A stretch of 34,683 bases of DNA, from positions 1-34,683 of the forward strand of contig CAJFPF010000081.1 of NCBI GenBank assembly GCA_904398655.1. Reading direction: 5' to 3'. The notes beneath the pieces are model-generated. The model saw only the letters and a list, made by a program, of their open reading frames with translations, made no database searches and was not told the DNA's origin. Shown here one piece after another: positions 24,787-31,838 of the stretch; position 1 is the first letter of the stretch; every line of letters begins with the position of its first letter. Origin of the DNA: an uncultured Anaerotruncus sp. Lineage in GTDB: Bacteria > Bacillota > Clostridia > Oscillospirales > Ruminococcaceae. The position numbers were made by a program, and so were the translations under genes.

Positions 24787-25605
24787 TCAGAGAGCGTCTT
24801 TCTTCCCGCGCCGGGCAGGGAAGTAGGTCCCCACCGGCTTGCCCTCCAACAGGTCATAGAGCCGCTGGGGACGGCTTCCATTCATGATGACCATATCAAT
24901 GCCATGTTCCGCAGCAATCTGCCCCGCATGGAGTTTGGTGGTCATGCCGCCGGTCCCCCGGGCGCTGCCCACCCCAGAGGCAAACGCCTCCACCTGCGGA
25001 GTGATCTCCTCCACCACGGGAATCAACTGGGCGTTGGGGTTTTGGCGGGGGTTGCTGTCATAGAGGCCGTCAATGTCGGTGAGCAGCACCAACAGGTCCG
25101 CCTGAACCAGGCTGGCCACGATGGCCGAAAGGGTATCGTTATCTCCAAACTTTCCCCCGTATTCAATCTCCTCGGTGGAGACGGTGTCGTTTTCATTGAC
25201 AATGGGGATCGCCCCCAGTTCCAGCAGGCGGCAGAAGGTGTTTTGGACGTTCTGCTGGCGCACCGGCTGCTCGGTCACATCCCGGGTGAGCAGCACCTGG
25301 GCGGTGGTATGGTTGTATTCCGAAAAATATTTGTCGTAGATATACATCAGTTCGCACTGACCCACCGCGGCCACCGCCTGTTTGCCGGGCATATCCGATG
25401 GGCGGCCGGGCAGCCCCAGCTTTCCCACCCCCACGCCCATGGCGCCAGAGGTGACCAATACAATCTGGCGGCCACTGTTTTTCAGGTCCGCCAGCACCTT
25501 CACCAGCTGTTCCACCCGGCGGATGTTCAAAAGCCCGCTCTCATGGGTCAGGGTGGAGGTACCCACCTTGATGACAATTCGTTTCGCAGTTGTTAATCCA
25601 GCCAT
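24787..25605 (-). CDS. proB: Glutamate 5-kinase, short form without a PUA domain
   Basis: ProB phosphorylates glutamate at the gamma-carboxyl with ATP, the first and usually proline-inhibited step of proline synthesis. The amino-acid kinase fold shows KVGTSTLTHESG (13-24), LVTSGAMGVGVGKLGL, VNENDTVS, FGDNDTLSAIVA and GTGGMTTKLHAGQIA. At 272 residues it ends after this domain, so the C-terminal PUA domain of the roughly 367-residue E. coli enzyme is absent. Short forms are known in other Bacillota. It heads the proB-proA operon behind a strong promoter. Confidence 0.95.
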   Translation of the reverse strand: MAGLTTAKRIVIKVGTSTLTHESGLLNIRRVEQLVKVLADLKNSGRQIVLVTSGAMGVGVGKLGLPGRPSDMPGKQAVAAVGQCELMYIYDKYFSEYNHTTAQVLLTRDVTEQPVRQQNVQNTFCRLLELGAIPIVNENDTVSTEEIEYGGKFGDNDTLSAIVASLVQADLLVLLTDIDGLYDSNPRQNPNAQLIPVVEEITPQVEAFASGVGSARGTGGMTTKLHAGQIAAEHGIDMVIMNGSRPQRLYDLLEGKPVGTYFPARRGKKDAL

Positions 25606-25658
25606 AGTTCCCCCTCAGTCCCATCGCCCATCGGGCAACCCTCTGGGCGGCTATCGTT

Positions 25659-25687
25659 ATCATAACAAAAAAGTCGGCCGTTCTCAA
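25659..25687 (-). promoter_or_regulatory. Promoter of the proBA operon
   Basis: On the minus strand, TTGAGA (25682-25687) and TATGAT (25659-25664) are 17 bp apart, each one base from consensus, with a TGT extended -10. They lie about 55 bases before the proB ATG. Confidence 0.75.
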
Positions 25688-25752
25688 TCGCTTTTGCCGG
25701 ATATTTACCGAAAATTCAAACTTCCGTCCTTCAAAGAGGACCCGGATTGGAA

Positions 25753-25781
25753 AAGAGGCCGGGCGTCCAGCCCAGCCTCTT
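25753..25781 (-). terminator. Terminator of pnp
   Basis: A stem of 25753-25764 against 25770-25781 with one mismatch and a 5-base loop is followed on the minus strand by TTTTCC. It lies 12 bases after the pnp stop. Confidence 0.75.
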
Positions 25782-25792
25782 GGGGATTCGCT

Positions 25793-27910
25793 TTATTTAT
25801 TGGCGTGTTTTTTTGCCTCCATAGCGATAAGGGCGTCCCTCCGGGAGAGGTTGATTCGGCCCTGCTGGTCGATCTCAGTGACCTTGACGATCACCTCGTC
25901 GCCCACAGCGACCACATCCTCCACCTTCTCCACCCGGCCCATATCCAGCTTGGAGATGTGCACCAAGCCCTCCTTGCCGGGGGCCAGTTCCACAAAGGCG
26001 CCGAAGTTCATCAGGCGGGTGACCTTGCCCTTGTAGATGGCGCCCACCTCCGGGTCGTTGACAATCGTCTCGATGATGGAGATGGCCCGGCGGATGCCCT
26101 CCGCGTCGGTGGAAGCCACCACCACGGTGCCGTCGTCATCGATGTCGATCTTCACGCCGCAGTCGGCGGTGATCTTCTGGATCACCTTGCCGCCAGAGCC
26201 GATGACCTCCCGGATCTTATCGGGGTTGATGTGGATCGACTTGACCTTGGGGGCGTACTTGGACAGCTCATGGCGGGGTTCAGGGATCACCGGCAGCATG
26301 ATCTCATTGAGGATATACATCCGGGCCTTATAGGTCTTCTCAAACGCCTCTTTGATGATGTCGTAGGTGAGGCCCACGATCTTCAGGTCCATCTGGATGG
26401 CGGTGATGCCCTTTTCGGTGCCGCCCACCTTGAAGTCCATATCCCCGAAGAAGTCCTCGACCCCCTGGATGTCCACCATGGTCATCCAGCGGTCCCCTTC
26501 GGTGATCAGGCCGCAGGAGATCCCCGCAACCGGCCGTTTGATGGGCACGCCGGCGTCCATCAGCGCCAGGGTGGAGCCGCAGATGGAGCCCTGGGAGGTG
26601 GAGCCGTTGGAGGAGAGCACCTCCGAGACCAGGCGGATGGTGTAGGGGAATTCCTCCACCGAGGGGATCATCGGCTCCAACGCCCGTTCAGCCAGGGCGC
26701 CGTGGCCGATCTCCCGGCGGCCGGGGCCACGGCTGGGCCGGGTCTCGCCCACCGAATAGGAGGGGAAGTTGTAGTGATGGATATAACGCTTCTGCTCCTG
26801 GTTGTCGATGCCATCCAGCTTCTGGGCTTCGCTGACGGTGCCCAAGGTGCAGACGGTGAGCACCTGGGTCTGGCCGCGGGTGAACATACCGGAGCCGTGG
26901 ACCCGGGGCAGCAGCCCCACCTCGGCGGCCAGCGGACGGATCTCGTCCATCTTGCGGCCGTCCACCCGCTTCTGCTCATCCAACAGCCAGCGGCGGACCA
27001 CAAACTTTTGAAGCTTGTACATGGCCTCGTCGATGATGGGGGCGTTGGACTTGTCCTCGTTATCAAACTGCTCGTGCACCCGGTCGATGATGGGGGCCAG
27101 CCGTTCGTCCCGGACGGTCTTGTCATCGGTATCCATGGCGTACTTCACATCGTCAATGGCGGACGCCTTGATCTGTTCAAACAGCTCCTCCGGCACCTCC
27201 ATCGACTGGAAGGAAAACTTCGGTTTGCCGATCTCAGCCTGGACGTCCTTGATGAACCGGACCATCTTCTTGATCTCCTGGTGGCCCTGGATGATGGCCT
27301 GGAGCATGGTGTCGTTGTCCACCTCATTGGCCCCGGCCTCGATCATGCAGATCACGTCCTCGTTGGCGGCCACCGTCAAGTTCAGGTCGCTGCGCTCCCG
27401 CTGCTCGGCGTTGGGGGCCACCACGATCTGGCCGTCCACCAAACCCACATGGATGCCGCCGATGGGGCCGTTCCAGGGGATGTCGGAGATGGACAGGGCG
27501 AAGGAGACGCCGCACATACCCGCGATCTCAGGCAGGCAGTCGGGGTCCACCGACATGACGGTCATCACCACGGCGCAGTCGTTGCGCATATCTTTGGGGA
27601 ACAGGGGGCGGATGGGGCGGTCCACCAGCCGGGAACAGAGGATCGCCTTGTCGGAGGGGCGCGCCTCCCGCTTGATGAACGAGCCGGGGATCTTGCCCAC
27701 CGCATAGAGTTTCTCCTCAAAGTCCACCGACAGGGGGAAGAAGTCGATGCCCTCCCGGGGCTTGGGAGAGGCGGTGACGTTGCAGAGCACCACCGTATCC
27801 CCCCAGCGCACCAGCACCGAGGCGTTGGACAGGCAGCACATCTTGCCGGTCTCGAAGGTCATCTTCTTGCCGCCGTACTCAATTTCATAGACTTTGTAGT
27901 TTTCAAACAT
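25793..27910 (-). CDS. pnp: Polyribonucleotide nucleotidyltransferase (PNPase)
   Basis: PNPase degrades RNA 3' to 5' with phosphate and can add nucleotides in reverse. The 705 residues follow the standard order: first RNase PH domain, an alpha-helical linker, the second RNase PH domain (RREIGHGALAERAL, SNGSTSQGSICGSTLALMDAG, FFGDMDFKVGGT), a KH domain with REVIGSGGKVIQKI near 560, and an S1 domain with YKGKVTRLMNFGAFVELAPG near 620-690. The start is 27910, with GGAGG before it; the in-frame ATG at 27931 has no such site. It lies directly after rpsO as in many bacteria. Its leader has a long hairpin. Confidence 0.98.
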   Translation of the reverse strand: MFENYKVYEIEYGGKKMTFETGKMCCLSNASVLVRWGDTVVLCNVTASPKPREGIDFFPLSVDFEEKLYAVGKIPGSFIKREARPSDKAILCSRLVDRPIRPLFPKDMRNDCAVVMTVMSVDPDCLPEIAGMCGVSFALSISDIPWNGPIGGIHVGLVDGQIVVAPNAEQRERSDLNLTVAANEDVICMIEAGANEVDNDTMLQAIIQGHQEIKKMVRFIKDVQAEIGKPKFSFQSMEVPEELFEQIKASAIDDVKYAMDTDDKTVRDERLAPIIDRVHEQFDNEDKSNAPIIDEAMYKLQKFVVRRWLLDEQKRVDGRKMDEIRPLAAEVGLLPRVHGSGMFTRGQTQVLTVCTLGTVSEAQKLDGIDNQEQKRYIHHYNFPSYSVGETRPSRGPGRREIGHGALAERALEPMIPSVEEFPYTIRLVSEVLSSNGSTSQGSICGSTLALMDAGVPIKRPVAGISCGLITEGDRWMTMVDIQGVEDFFGDMDFKVGGTEKGITAIQMDLKIVGLTYDIIKEAFEKTYKARMYILNEIMLPVIPEPRHELSKYAPKVKSIHINPDKIREVIGSGGKVIQKITADCGVKIDIDDDGTVVVASTDAEGIRRAISIIETIVNDPEVGAIYKGKVTRLMNFGAFVELAPGKEGLVHISKLDMGRVEKVEDVVAVGDEVIVKVTEIDQQGRINLSRRDALIAMEAKKHANK

Positions 27911-27952
27911 CGCAGTTCCTCCATTTTTCATAGATTCCCGCGGAGCTGCGCC

Positions 27953-28008
27953 TGTTTAGCAATTAGTTCAGCGTCGAAGGGCGTTCGGCGCTCAAATAAA
28001 TGCTAACA
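27953..28008 (-). promoter_or_regulatory. Long hairpin in the pnp leader
   Basis: The outer arms TGTTAGCA and TGCTAAACA (minus strand; 28001-28008 and 27953-27961) pair with one bulge. The inner arms AGCGCCGAA and TTCGACGCT (27984-27992 and 27970-27978) pair with one mismatch around CGCCC. The fold spans 56 bases and ends about 43 bases before the pnp ATG. In E. coli a pnp leader stem is cut by RNase III for autoregulation; the same role here is an inference. Confidence 0.55.
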
Positions 28009-28076
28009 GACCAGTCCAACTCCGAGGGTTGGGATGCCACCTGGAATTTTTTGGGTGGCGCGGTTGGGAAATGCAC

Positions 28077-28111
28077 AGGAAGGCAGACGGCTCAGGGCCG
28101 TCTGCCTTCCT
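28077..28111 (-). terminator. Hairpin after rpsO
   Basis: AGGAAGGCAGACGGC (28077-28091) pairs perfectly with 28097-28111 around a 5-base loop, 12 bases after the rpsO stop. The following minus-strand sequence (TGTGCATTTCCC) is only weakly T-rich, so it may be a leaky terminator or a 3' stabiliser that lets transcription pass into pnp. Confidence 0.7.
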
Positions 28112-28123
28112 GAGAGGGTCCTT

Positions 28124-28390
28124 TTACTTACGCAGGCCCAGTTTAGCGATCAGGGCACGGTAACGCTCAATGTCCTTCTTCTGCAGGTAGTTGAGCATAT
28201 TCCGGCGCTTACCGACCATCTGCAACAGGCCGCGGCGGGAGTGGTGGTCCTTCTTGTGGACCTTCAGATGCTCGGTCAGGTCGGTGATACGGCGGGTGAG
28301 GATGGCAATCTGCACCTCAGGGGAACCGGTATCGCCCTCGTGGGTGGCGTTCTGGAGGATGACCTCCTGTTTCTCTTCCTTACGGATCAT
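28124..28390 (-). CDS. rpsO: 30S ribosomal protein S15
   Basis: The 88-residue protein has the S15 length and motifs: [36 protein letters not shown] in outline (21-56) and [15 protein letters not shown]. It binds the central domain of 16S rRNA early in 30S assembly. GAGGTG precedes the ATG. It has its own promoter inside the end of ribF and a leader of about 110 bases with pairing potential. Confidence 0.98.
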   Translation of the reverse strand: MIRKEEKQEVILQNATHEGDTGSPEVQIAILTRRITDLTEHLKVHKKDHHSRRGLLQMVGKRRNMLNYLQKKDIERYRALIAKLGLRK

Positions 28391-28502
28391 GTCTTTTCAC
28401 CTCATTGAAAAATTCGACGCCCCAATCTCAGCGGCAGGCGGGTGATTCCCCTTGCCAAGCGGCCGGGCCTATATCCTGCCTCCGTGAAAGAGGTCATATC
28501 AA
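28391..28502 (-). promoter_or_regulatory. Structured 5' leader of rpsO, possible S15 autoregulatory site
   Basis: The leader contains a GGCAGG/CCTGCC stem (28475-28480 with 28433-28438) enclosing a smaller CTTGGCAAG hairpin (28451-28459) and a GGCC pair. Branched rpsO leaders bound by S15 are known from E. coli and Geobacillus. I cannot show that this is one of those folds. Confidence 0.4.
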
Positions 28503-28508
28503 GTTTTT

Positions 28509-28537
28509 ATTATAGCACGCGCTCCCCCGGCTGTAAA
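28509..28537 (-). promoter_or_regulatory. rpsO promoter within the end of ribF
   Basis: On the minus strand, TTTACA (28532-28537) and a perfect TATAAT (28509-28514) are 17 bp apart, with TGC before the -10. The -35 box is coding sequence of ribF and the -10 overlaps its stop codon at 28510-28512. Confidence 0.8.
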
Positions 28538-29493
28538 GGGGAAATCCGCATTTCAATGGATTTTTCTTCAATATACGCCCGGGCAACGGGCAGGCAGGCC
28601 TCGGCATCTGCCTGGATCTGGGCCCGCAACCGCTCCACCGAGTCAAATTTTTGCTCATCCCGCAAAAACCGCAGCAACCGCACCGGTACCCGTTGGCCGT
28701 ACAGATCCCCGGAAAAACCATGGAGATAGGTCTCCGAGTTCACTGCCCGGCTGTCCTCCACCGTGGGGCGCAGTCCCACATTGGTGACCGACGGCCACAG
28801 CCGCCCCTGGGCCAGGGTCACCGAGGCGTAAACCCCGTGGCGCAGACGCACAAACCCCACCGGCATCCGCTGGTTGATGGTGGGGGAGTCGATGGTTCGG
28901 CCCAGGCGCTTGCCGTGGATCACGATGAAGTCATAACCAAACGCCCTGCCCAGCAGCTGGTTGGCCTCCTCCACCCTTCCCTCTCCCAATAGCGCCCGGA
29001 TGCGAGTGCTGCTCACCCGGCTGCCGCCGCAGTCCACCTCCGGCACCACCGCCACCTGTACCCCCCTCTGGGCACAAAGGCGGCGCAAAAGGGATACATC
29101 CCCGCTGGCGCGGCTGCCGAACCGGAAGTCCTCTCCGCAACAGACCACCGCCGCCCGGAGCCTCCGGCAGAGGATCTCCTCCACAAATGCCTCCGGAGAC
29201 ATCGACTGAAACTGGGAAAAGTCGGGGCAGAGCACCCGGCGGACCCCCCAAGCCTCTAAAATTCTATACTTCTCCCCCTCGGTGAGCAGTTCACAGCCCT
29301 CCGGTTTCGCGGCCGGATGGCCGCCATGCAGGGTAAATGTGAATACACCCGGTTCCACGCCCAGGGCCTGAGCCTGGGCCACCGCCTCCCCAATCACCGC
29401 CGCGTGGCCAATGTGCAGCCCATCAAAATAGCCGCAGGCCACTGCGGTGGGGGTCTCACAGACAGCCTCTTCCAGGCCGGTCCAGATCTGCAT
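28510..29493 (-). CDS. ribF: Bifunctional riboflavin kinase/FAD synthetase
   Basis: RibF phosphorylates riboflavin to FMN and adenylates FMN to FAD. The 327-residue protein has the N-terminal adenylyltransferase with GYFDGLHIGH (21-30) and SSTRIRALLGEG, and the C-terminal kinase domain with GRTIDSPTINQRMPVGF, whose T-x-N matches the usual PTAN. The start at 29493 puts GYFDG at the usual distance and has a GGGGGAG site. This start lies 38 bases inside the end of truB, so the genes overlap and are probably translationally coupled. Confidence 0.95.
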   Translation of the reverse strand: MQIWTGLEEAVCETPTAVACGYFDGLHIGHAAVIGEAVAQAQALGVEPGVFTFTLHGGHPAAKPEGCELLTEGEKYRILEAWGVRRVLCPDFSQFQSMSPEAFVEEILCRRLRAAVVCCGEDFRFGSRASGDVSLLRRLCAQRGVQVAVVPEVDCGGSRVSSTRIRALLGEGRVEEANQLLGRAFGYDFIVIHGKRLGRTIDSPTINQRMPVGFVRLRHGVYASVTLAQGRLWPSVTNVGLRPTVEDSRAVNSETYLHGFSGDLYGQRVPVRLLRFLRDEQKFDSVERLRAQIQADAEACLPVARAYIEEKSIEMRISPLQPGERVL

Positions 29494-30406
29494 CTCCCTC
29501 TCCCCCCAACAAAAATTGTTTTATCATCCGCAGTTGGCCCTCTTCCGCCTGGGCCACCGCCAAAAACTGCCCGCTGGGGCCATACACCGACAGGCGGGTC
29601 CCTTCAGGGGCTGAAACCCCGACCCGTTCCAGTTCCAGGCGGACCCCATTACAAAACAGGCGGGCTTCCTTCGCCTTTAGCCCCACTTGGGGAAGGCTTT
29701 GGAACACCTGCTCCACTGGCAGCAACAGCTCCTCCAGGCGCTCCTCTCCAGCTGCCTGCTCCAGCTGTTCCAGCGTCACGCATTGTTCCAACCCAAACCC
29801 TACGGCCCAAGTCCGCCGCAGGGCGGCCAGCGTCCCTCCGCAGCCCAGATCCCGGCCCAAGTCCTGGGCCAGAGAGCGGATATAGGTCCCCTTGGAACAG
29901 GCCACGTCCAGGGTGAGCCGGCCGGCCGCCCCATCCCAATCCAGCAGATCCAACCGGTCGATGCGAACCGTCCGAGGTGCCCGTTCCACCTCCAGGCCCT
30001 TGCGGGCCAGCTCATATAGCCGTTTGCCGCCCACCTGTACCGCGGAATACATGGGTGGGAGCTGGGAAAATTCCCCCCGGTACCGGTCCAGGGCCCGGTG
30101 CAGCTGTTCTGGAGAAACCTCCACCGGCCGGCGGCAGAGCTCCCTCCCGGTGACATCCCAAGTGTCGGTCTCCAACCCCAGCTGGATCACCGCAGTATAC
30201 CGCTTGCCCTGCTGGGGCAACAGATCCACTGCCTTGGTAGCCCTGCCCAAAAACAGGGGCAGCACCCCGGTAGCCATGGGGTCCAGCGTCCCCGCATGGC
30301 CGATCCGGCGGGTTCTGGCGATCCCCCGCACCTTGGCCACCACATCGAAGGAGGTGAACCCCTGGGGCTTGTCCACACAGAGCACCCCGCAATACCGGTC
30401 ATTCAT
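29456..30406 (-). CDS. truB: tRNA pseudouridine(55) synthase
   Basis: TruB makes pseudouridine at position 55 in the T-arm of tRNAs. The 316-residue protein carries the catalytic D42 in RRIGHAGTLDPMATGVLP, the YTAVIQLGLETDTWDVTG block near 70-87, and CSKGTYIRSLAQDLG. The start at 30406 has GGAGG upstream and overlaps the nrnA stop as ATGA. The last residues after MIKQFLLGGEG come from the overlap with ribF. Confidence 0.97.
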   Translation of the reverse strand: MNDRYCGVLCVDKPQGFTSFDVVAKVRGIARTRRIGHAGTLDPMATGVLPLFLGRATKAVDLLPQQGKRYTAVIQLGLETDTWDVTGRELCRRPVEVSPEQLHRALDRYRGEFSQLPPMYSAVQVGGKRLYELARKGLEVERAPRTVRIDRLDLLDWDGAAGRLTLDVACSKGTYIRSLAQDLGRDLGCGGTLAALRRTWAVGFGLEQCVTLEQLEQAAGEERLEELLLPVEQVFQSLPQVGLKAKEARLFCNGVRLELERVGVSAPEGTRLSVYGPSGQFLAVAQAEEGQLRMIKQFLLGGEGDADLDRPGRGCL

Positions 30407-31395
30407 GCCTTTCCCTCCTCCCACTCTCTCAGCGCCTGCCGCGCGGAGGCCTCTGCGCGGCCGCGCACCTGCTCCAGCGTCCCCGAGAGCATCGCGCCCG
30501 CCGCCCGGATGTGGCCGCCACCCCCCAGCCGGGCACAGATGGCACTGGCATCCAGGTTGCGGCTGGTGCGGGCGGAGAGCCGCCACAGATGGGGGCCCTT
30601 CTGCAAGAAGGTCAGGGCCACCTCCACCCCCTCCACCTGCCGCGGGATGCCCGCCAGGCCATCCAGCTCCTCCTCGGTAACGCCGGTGCGCGTCATCATC
30701 TGGTGGCTGATTACCAACACCGCCAACCGGCCGCCAGCCAAAAATTCCAAAGCGTTGTAGACCAACCGCTCCATCTCAACCCTGCCCCGGCTCTTTTGGG
30801 CGAACAGCCGCTGGCAGATCTCATAACCGTCCGCGCCCGCCTCCAAAAGCCGCGCCCCCAGCCGCAGGGCGGCGGGGGTGGTATTGGAAAACCGGAATGC
30901 CCCTGTGTCCGCTACCAATCCCGTATAGAGGCAGCGGGCAATTTGAGGGGTAAAGGGTGCCCCCATCCGATCCAATACCTGGGCGACCAGTTCGGTGGCG
31001 GAGGCGGCATCCGGGTCCAAAAACAGCTGGCGGGCATAGCCCCAGTTGGAGAGGTGGTGGTCAACACACAGGTCCACCCGCCCTCCCCAGTCCCCCTCCA
31101 GGGGGCCCAACAGGACGGGGGTGGCCACATCCACCGCCACCACCCGCTGGGGGGCAAATCCCTCCAACGGCAGCGGGTCAAACCCTGCCGGATAGAGAAA
31201 GTCATATCGCTGTGGGAACCCGTCCGGGGAGGCGATCCGCACCTGGACCCCCCGGGCGGTCAGCGCCTCCCAGAGGGCAAAGGCACAGCCCAGGGTGTCC
31301 CCGTCCGGCTTTTGGTGGCAGAGCAGCAGCACCCGCTCCACCCCCTCCAGGGCAGCGGCAGCGCCGGCAGCGTCCACCCGCTGGCAGCCGCCCAT
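30403..31395 (-). CDS. nrnA: DHH-family phosphoesterase, NrnA-type oligoribonuclease/pAp phosphatase
   Basis: The 330-residue protein has the DHH domain with CHQKPDGDTLG (26-36; H27, D31, D33), VVAVDVA, and VDHHLSNWGYA (111-121), then the DHHA1 domain ending GGGGHIRAAGAML. NrnA degrades short RNA and dephosphorylates pAp with Mn2+. I chose the start at 31395 because GGGGAG lies 7 bases upstream and begins before the domain; a longer frame would overlap rbfA. It sits in its usual place between rbfA and truB. Confidence 0.92.
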   Translation of the reverse strand: MGGCQRVDAAGAAAALEGVERVLLLCHQKPDGDTLGCAFALWEALTARGVQVRIASPDGFPQRYDFLYPAGFDPLPLEGFAPQRVVAVDVATPVLLGPLEGDWGGRVDLCVDHHLSNWGYARQLFLDPDAASATELVAQVLDRMGAPFTPQIARCLYTGLVADTGAFRFSNTTPAALRLGARLLEAGADGYEICQRLFAQKSRGRVEMERLVYNALEFLAGGRLAVLVISHQMMTRTGVTEEELDGLAGIPRQVEGVEVALTFLQKGPHLWRLSARTSRNLDASAICARLGGGGHIRAAGAMLSGTLEQVRGRAEASARQALREWEEGKA

Positions 31396-31399
31396 CCCC

Positions 31400-31765
31400 T
31401 CACTCCCCATCGTTTTCCGGGCTGGGATGTTCCAGTTTCTGCAACATCTGGGAGATTTGGGCGCTGTGGGCGATGGAATCGTCCGCAATAAAGGTGAATT
31501 CCGGCAGTTTCCGCAGTTTCATGCGGGCATTGAGCTCCCGTTTGATAAAACCGGAGGCGCTTTGCAGCCCCTTCACCGCGTTTTTAGCCGCCTCCAGCCC
31601 GTCCATCGAGCTGATATACACCTTGCAGTGGGAGAGGTCCCGGCTCAAATCCAGCTTGACAATGGACAACAGCCCGGTAATCCGGGGGTCCTTCAGAGAG
31701 CGCAGGATGTCGCTGAGCTCCCGCTTCATATCCTCCTCTGTCCGAGGGGCGCGATAGGATGCCAT
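31400..31765 (-). CDS. rbfA: Ribosome-binding factor A
   Basis: RbfA is a late 30S maturation factor with a KH-like fold. The 121 residues contain ILRSLKDPRITGLLSIVKLDLSRDLSHCKVYIS (20-52 in outline) and KRELNARMKLRKLPEFTFIADDSI, both typical. AAGGAG precedes the ATG. Its stop lies within the nrnA ribosome binding site. Confidence 0.96.
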   Translation of the reverse strand: MASYRAPRTEEDMKRELSDILRSLKDPRITGLLSIVKLDLSRDLSHCKVYISSMDGLEAAKNAVKGLQSASGFIKRELNARMKLRKLPEFTFIADDSIAHSAQISQMLQKLEHPSPENDGE

Positions 31766-31787
31766 GATGATCTCCTTCTCCGTTCAG

Positions 31788-31815
31788 AAAAGGGCGCGCC
31801 CAGGCGCGCCCTTTT
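31788..31815 (-). terminator. GC-rich hairpin between infB and rbfA
   Basis: AAAAGGGCGCGCC (31788-31800) pairs perfectly with 31803-31815 around a tiny loop, with a TTTTC run on the minus strand. It looks like a terminator, yet rbfA starts 22 bases beyond and belongs to this operon. It may act as a partial terminator or processing site. Confidence 0.65.
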
Positions 31816-31838
31816 GGGTGTGTTTGGGCTCCTGGGGA

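Noticed and set aside
25606-25658. T-box or proline-responsive leader before proB
   Set aside because: The leader is only about 50 bases from the predicted start and shows no T-box sequence or long stem.
25382-28006. Long open frame on the plus strand opposite pnp (874 codons)
   Set aside because: It is the mirror of the GC-rich pnp gene, shows His/Asp/Gly/Leu bias of antisense frames, has no ribosome site and resembles no family.
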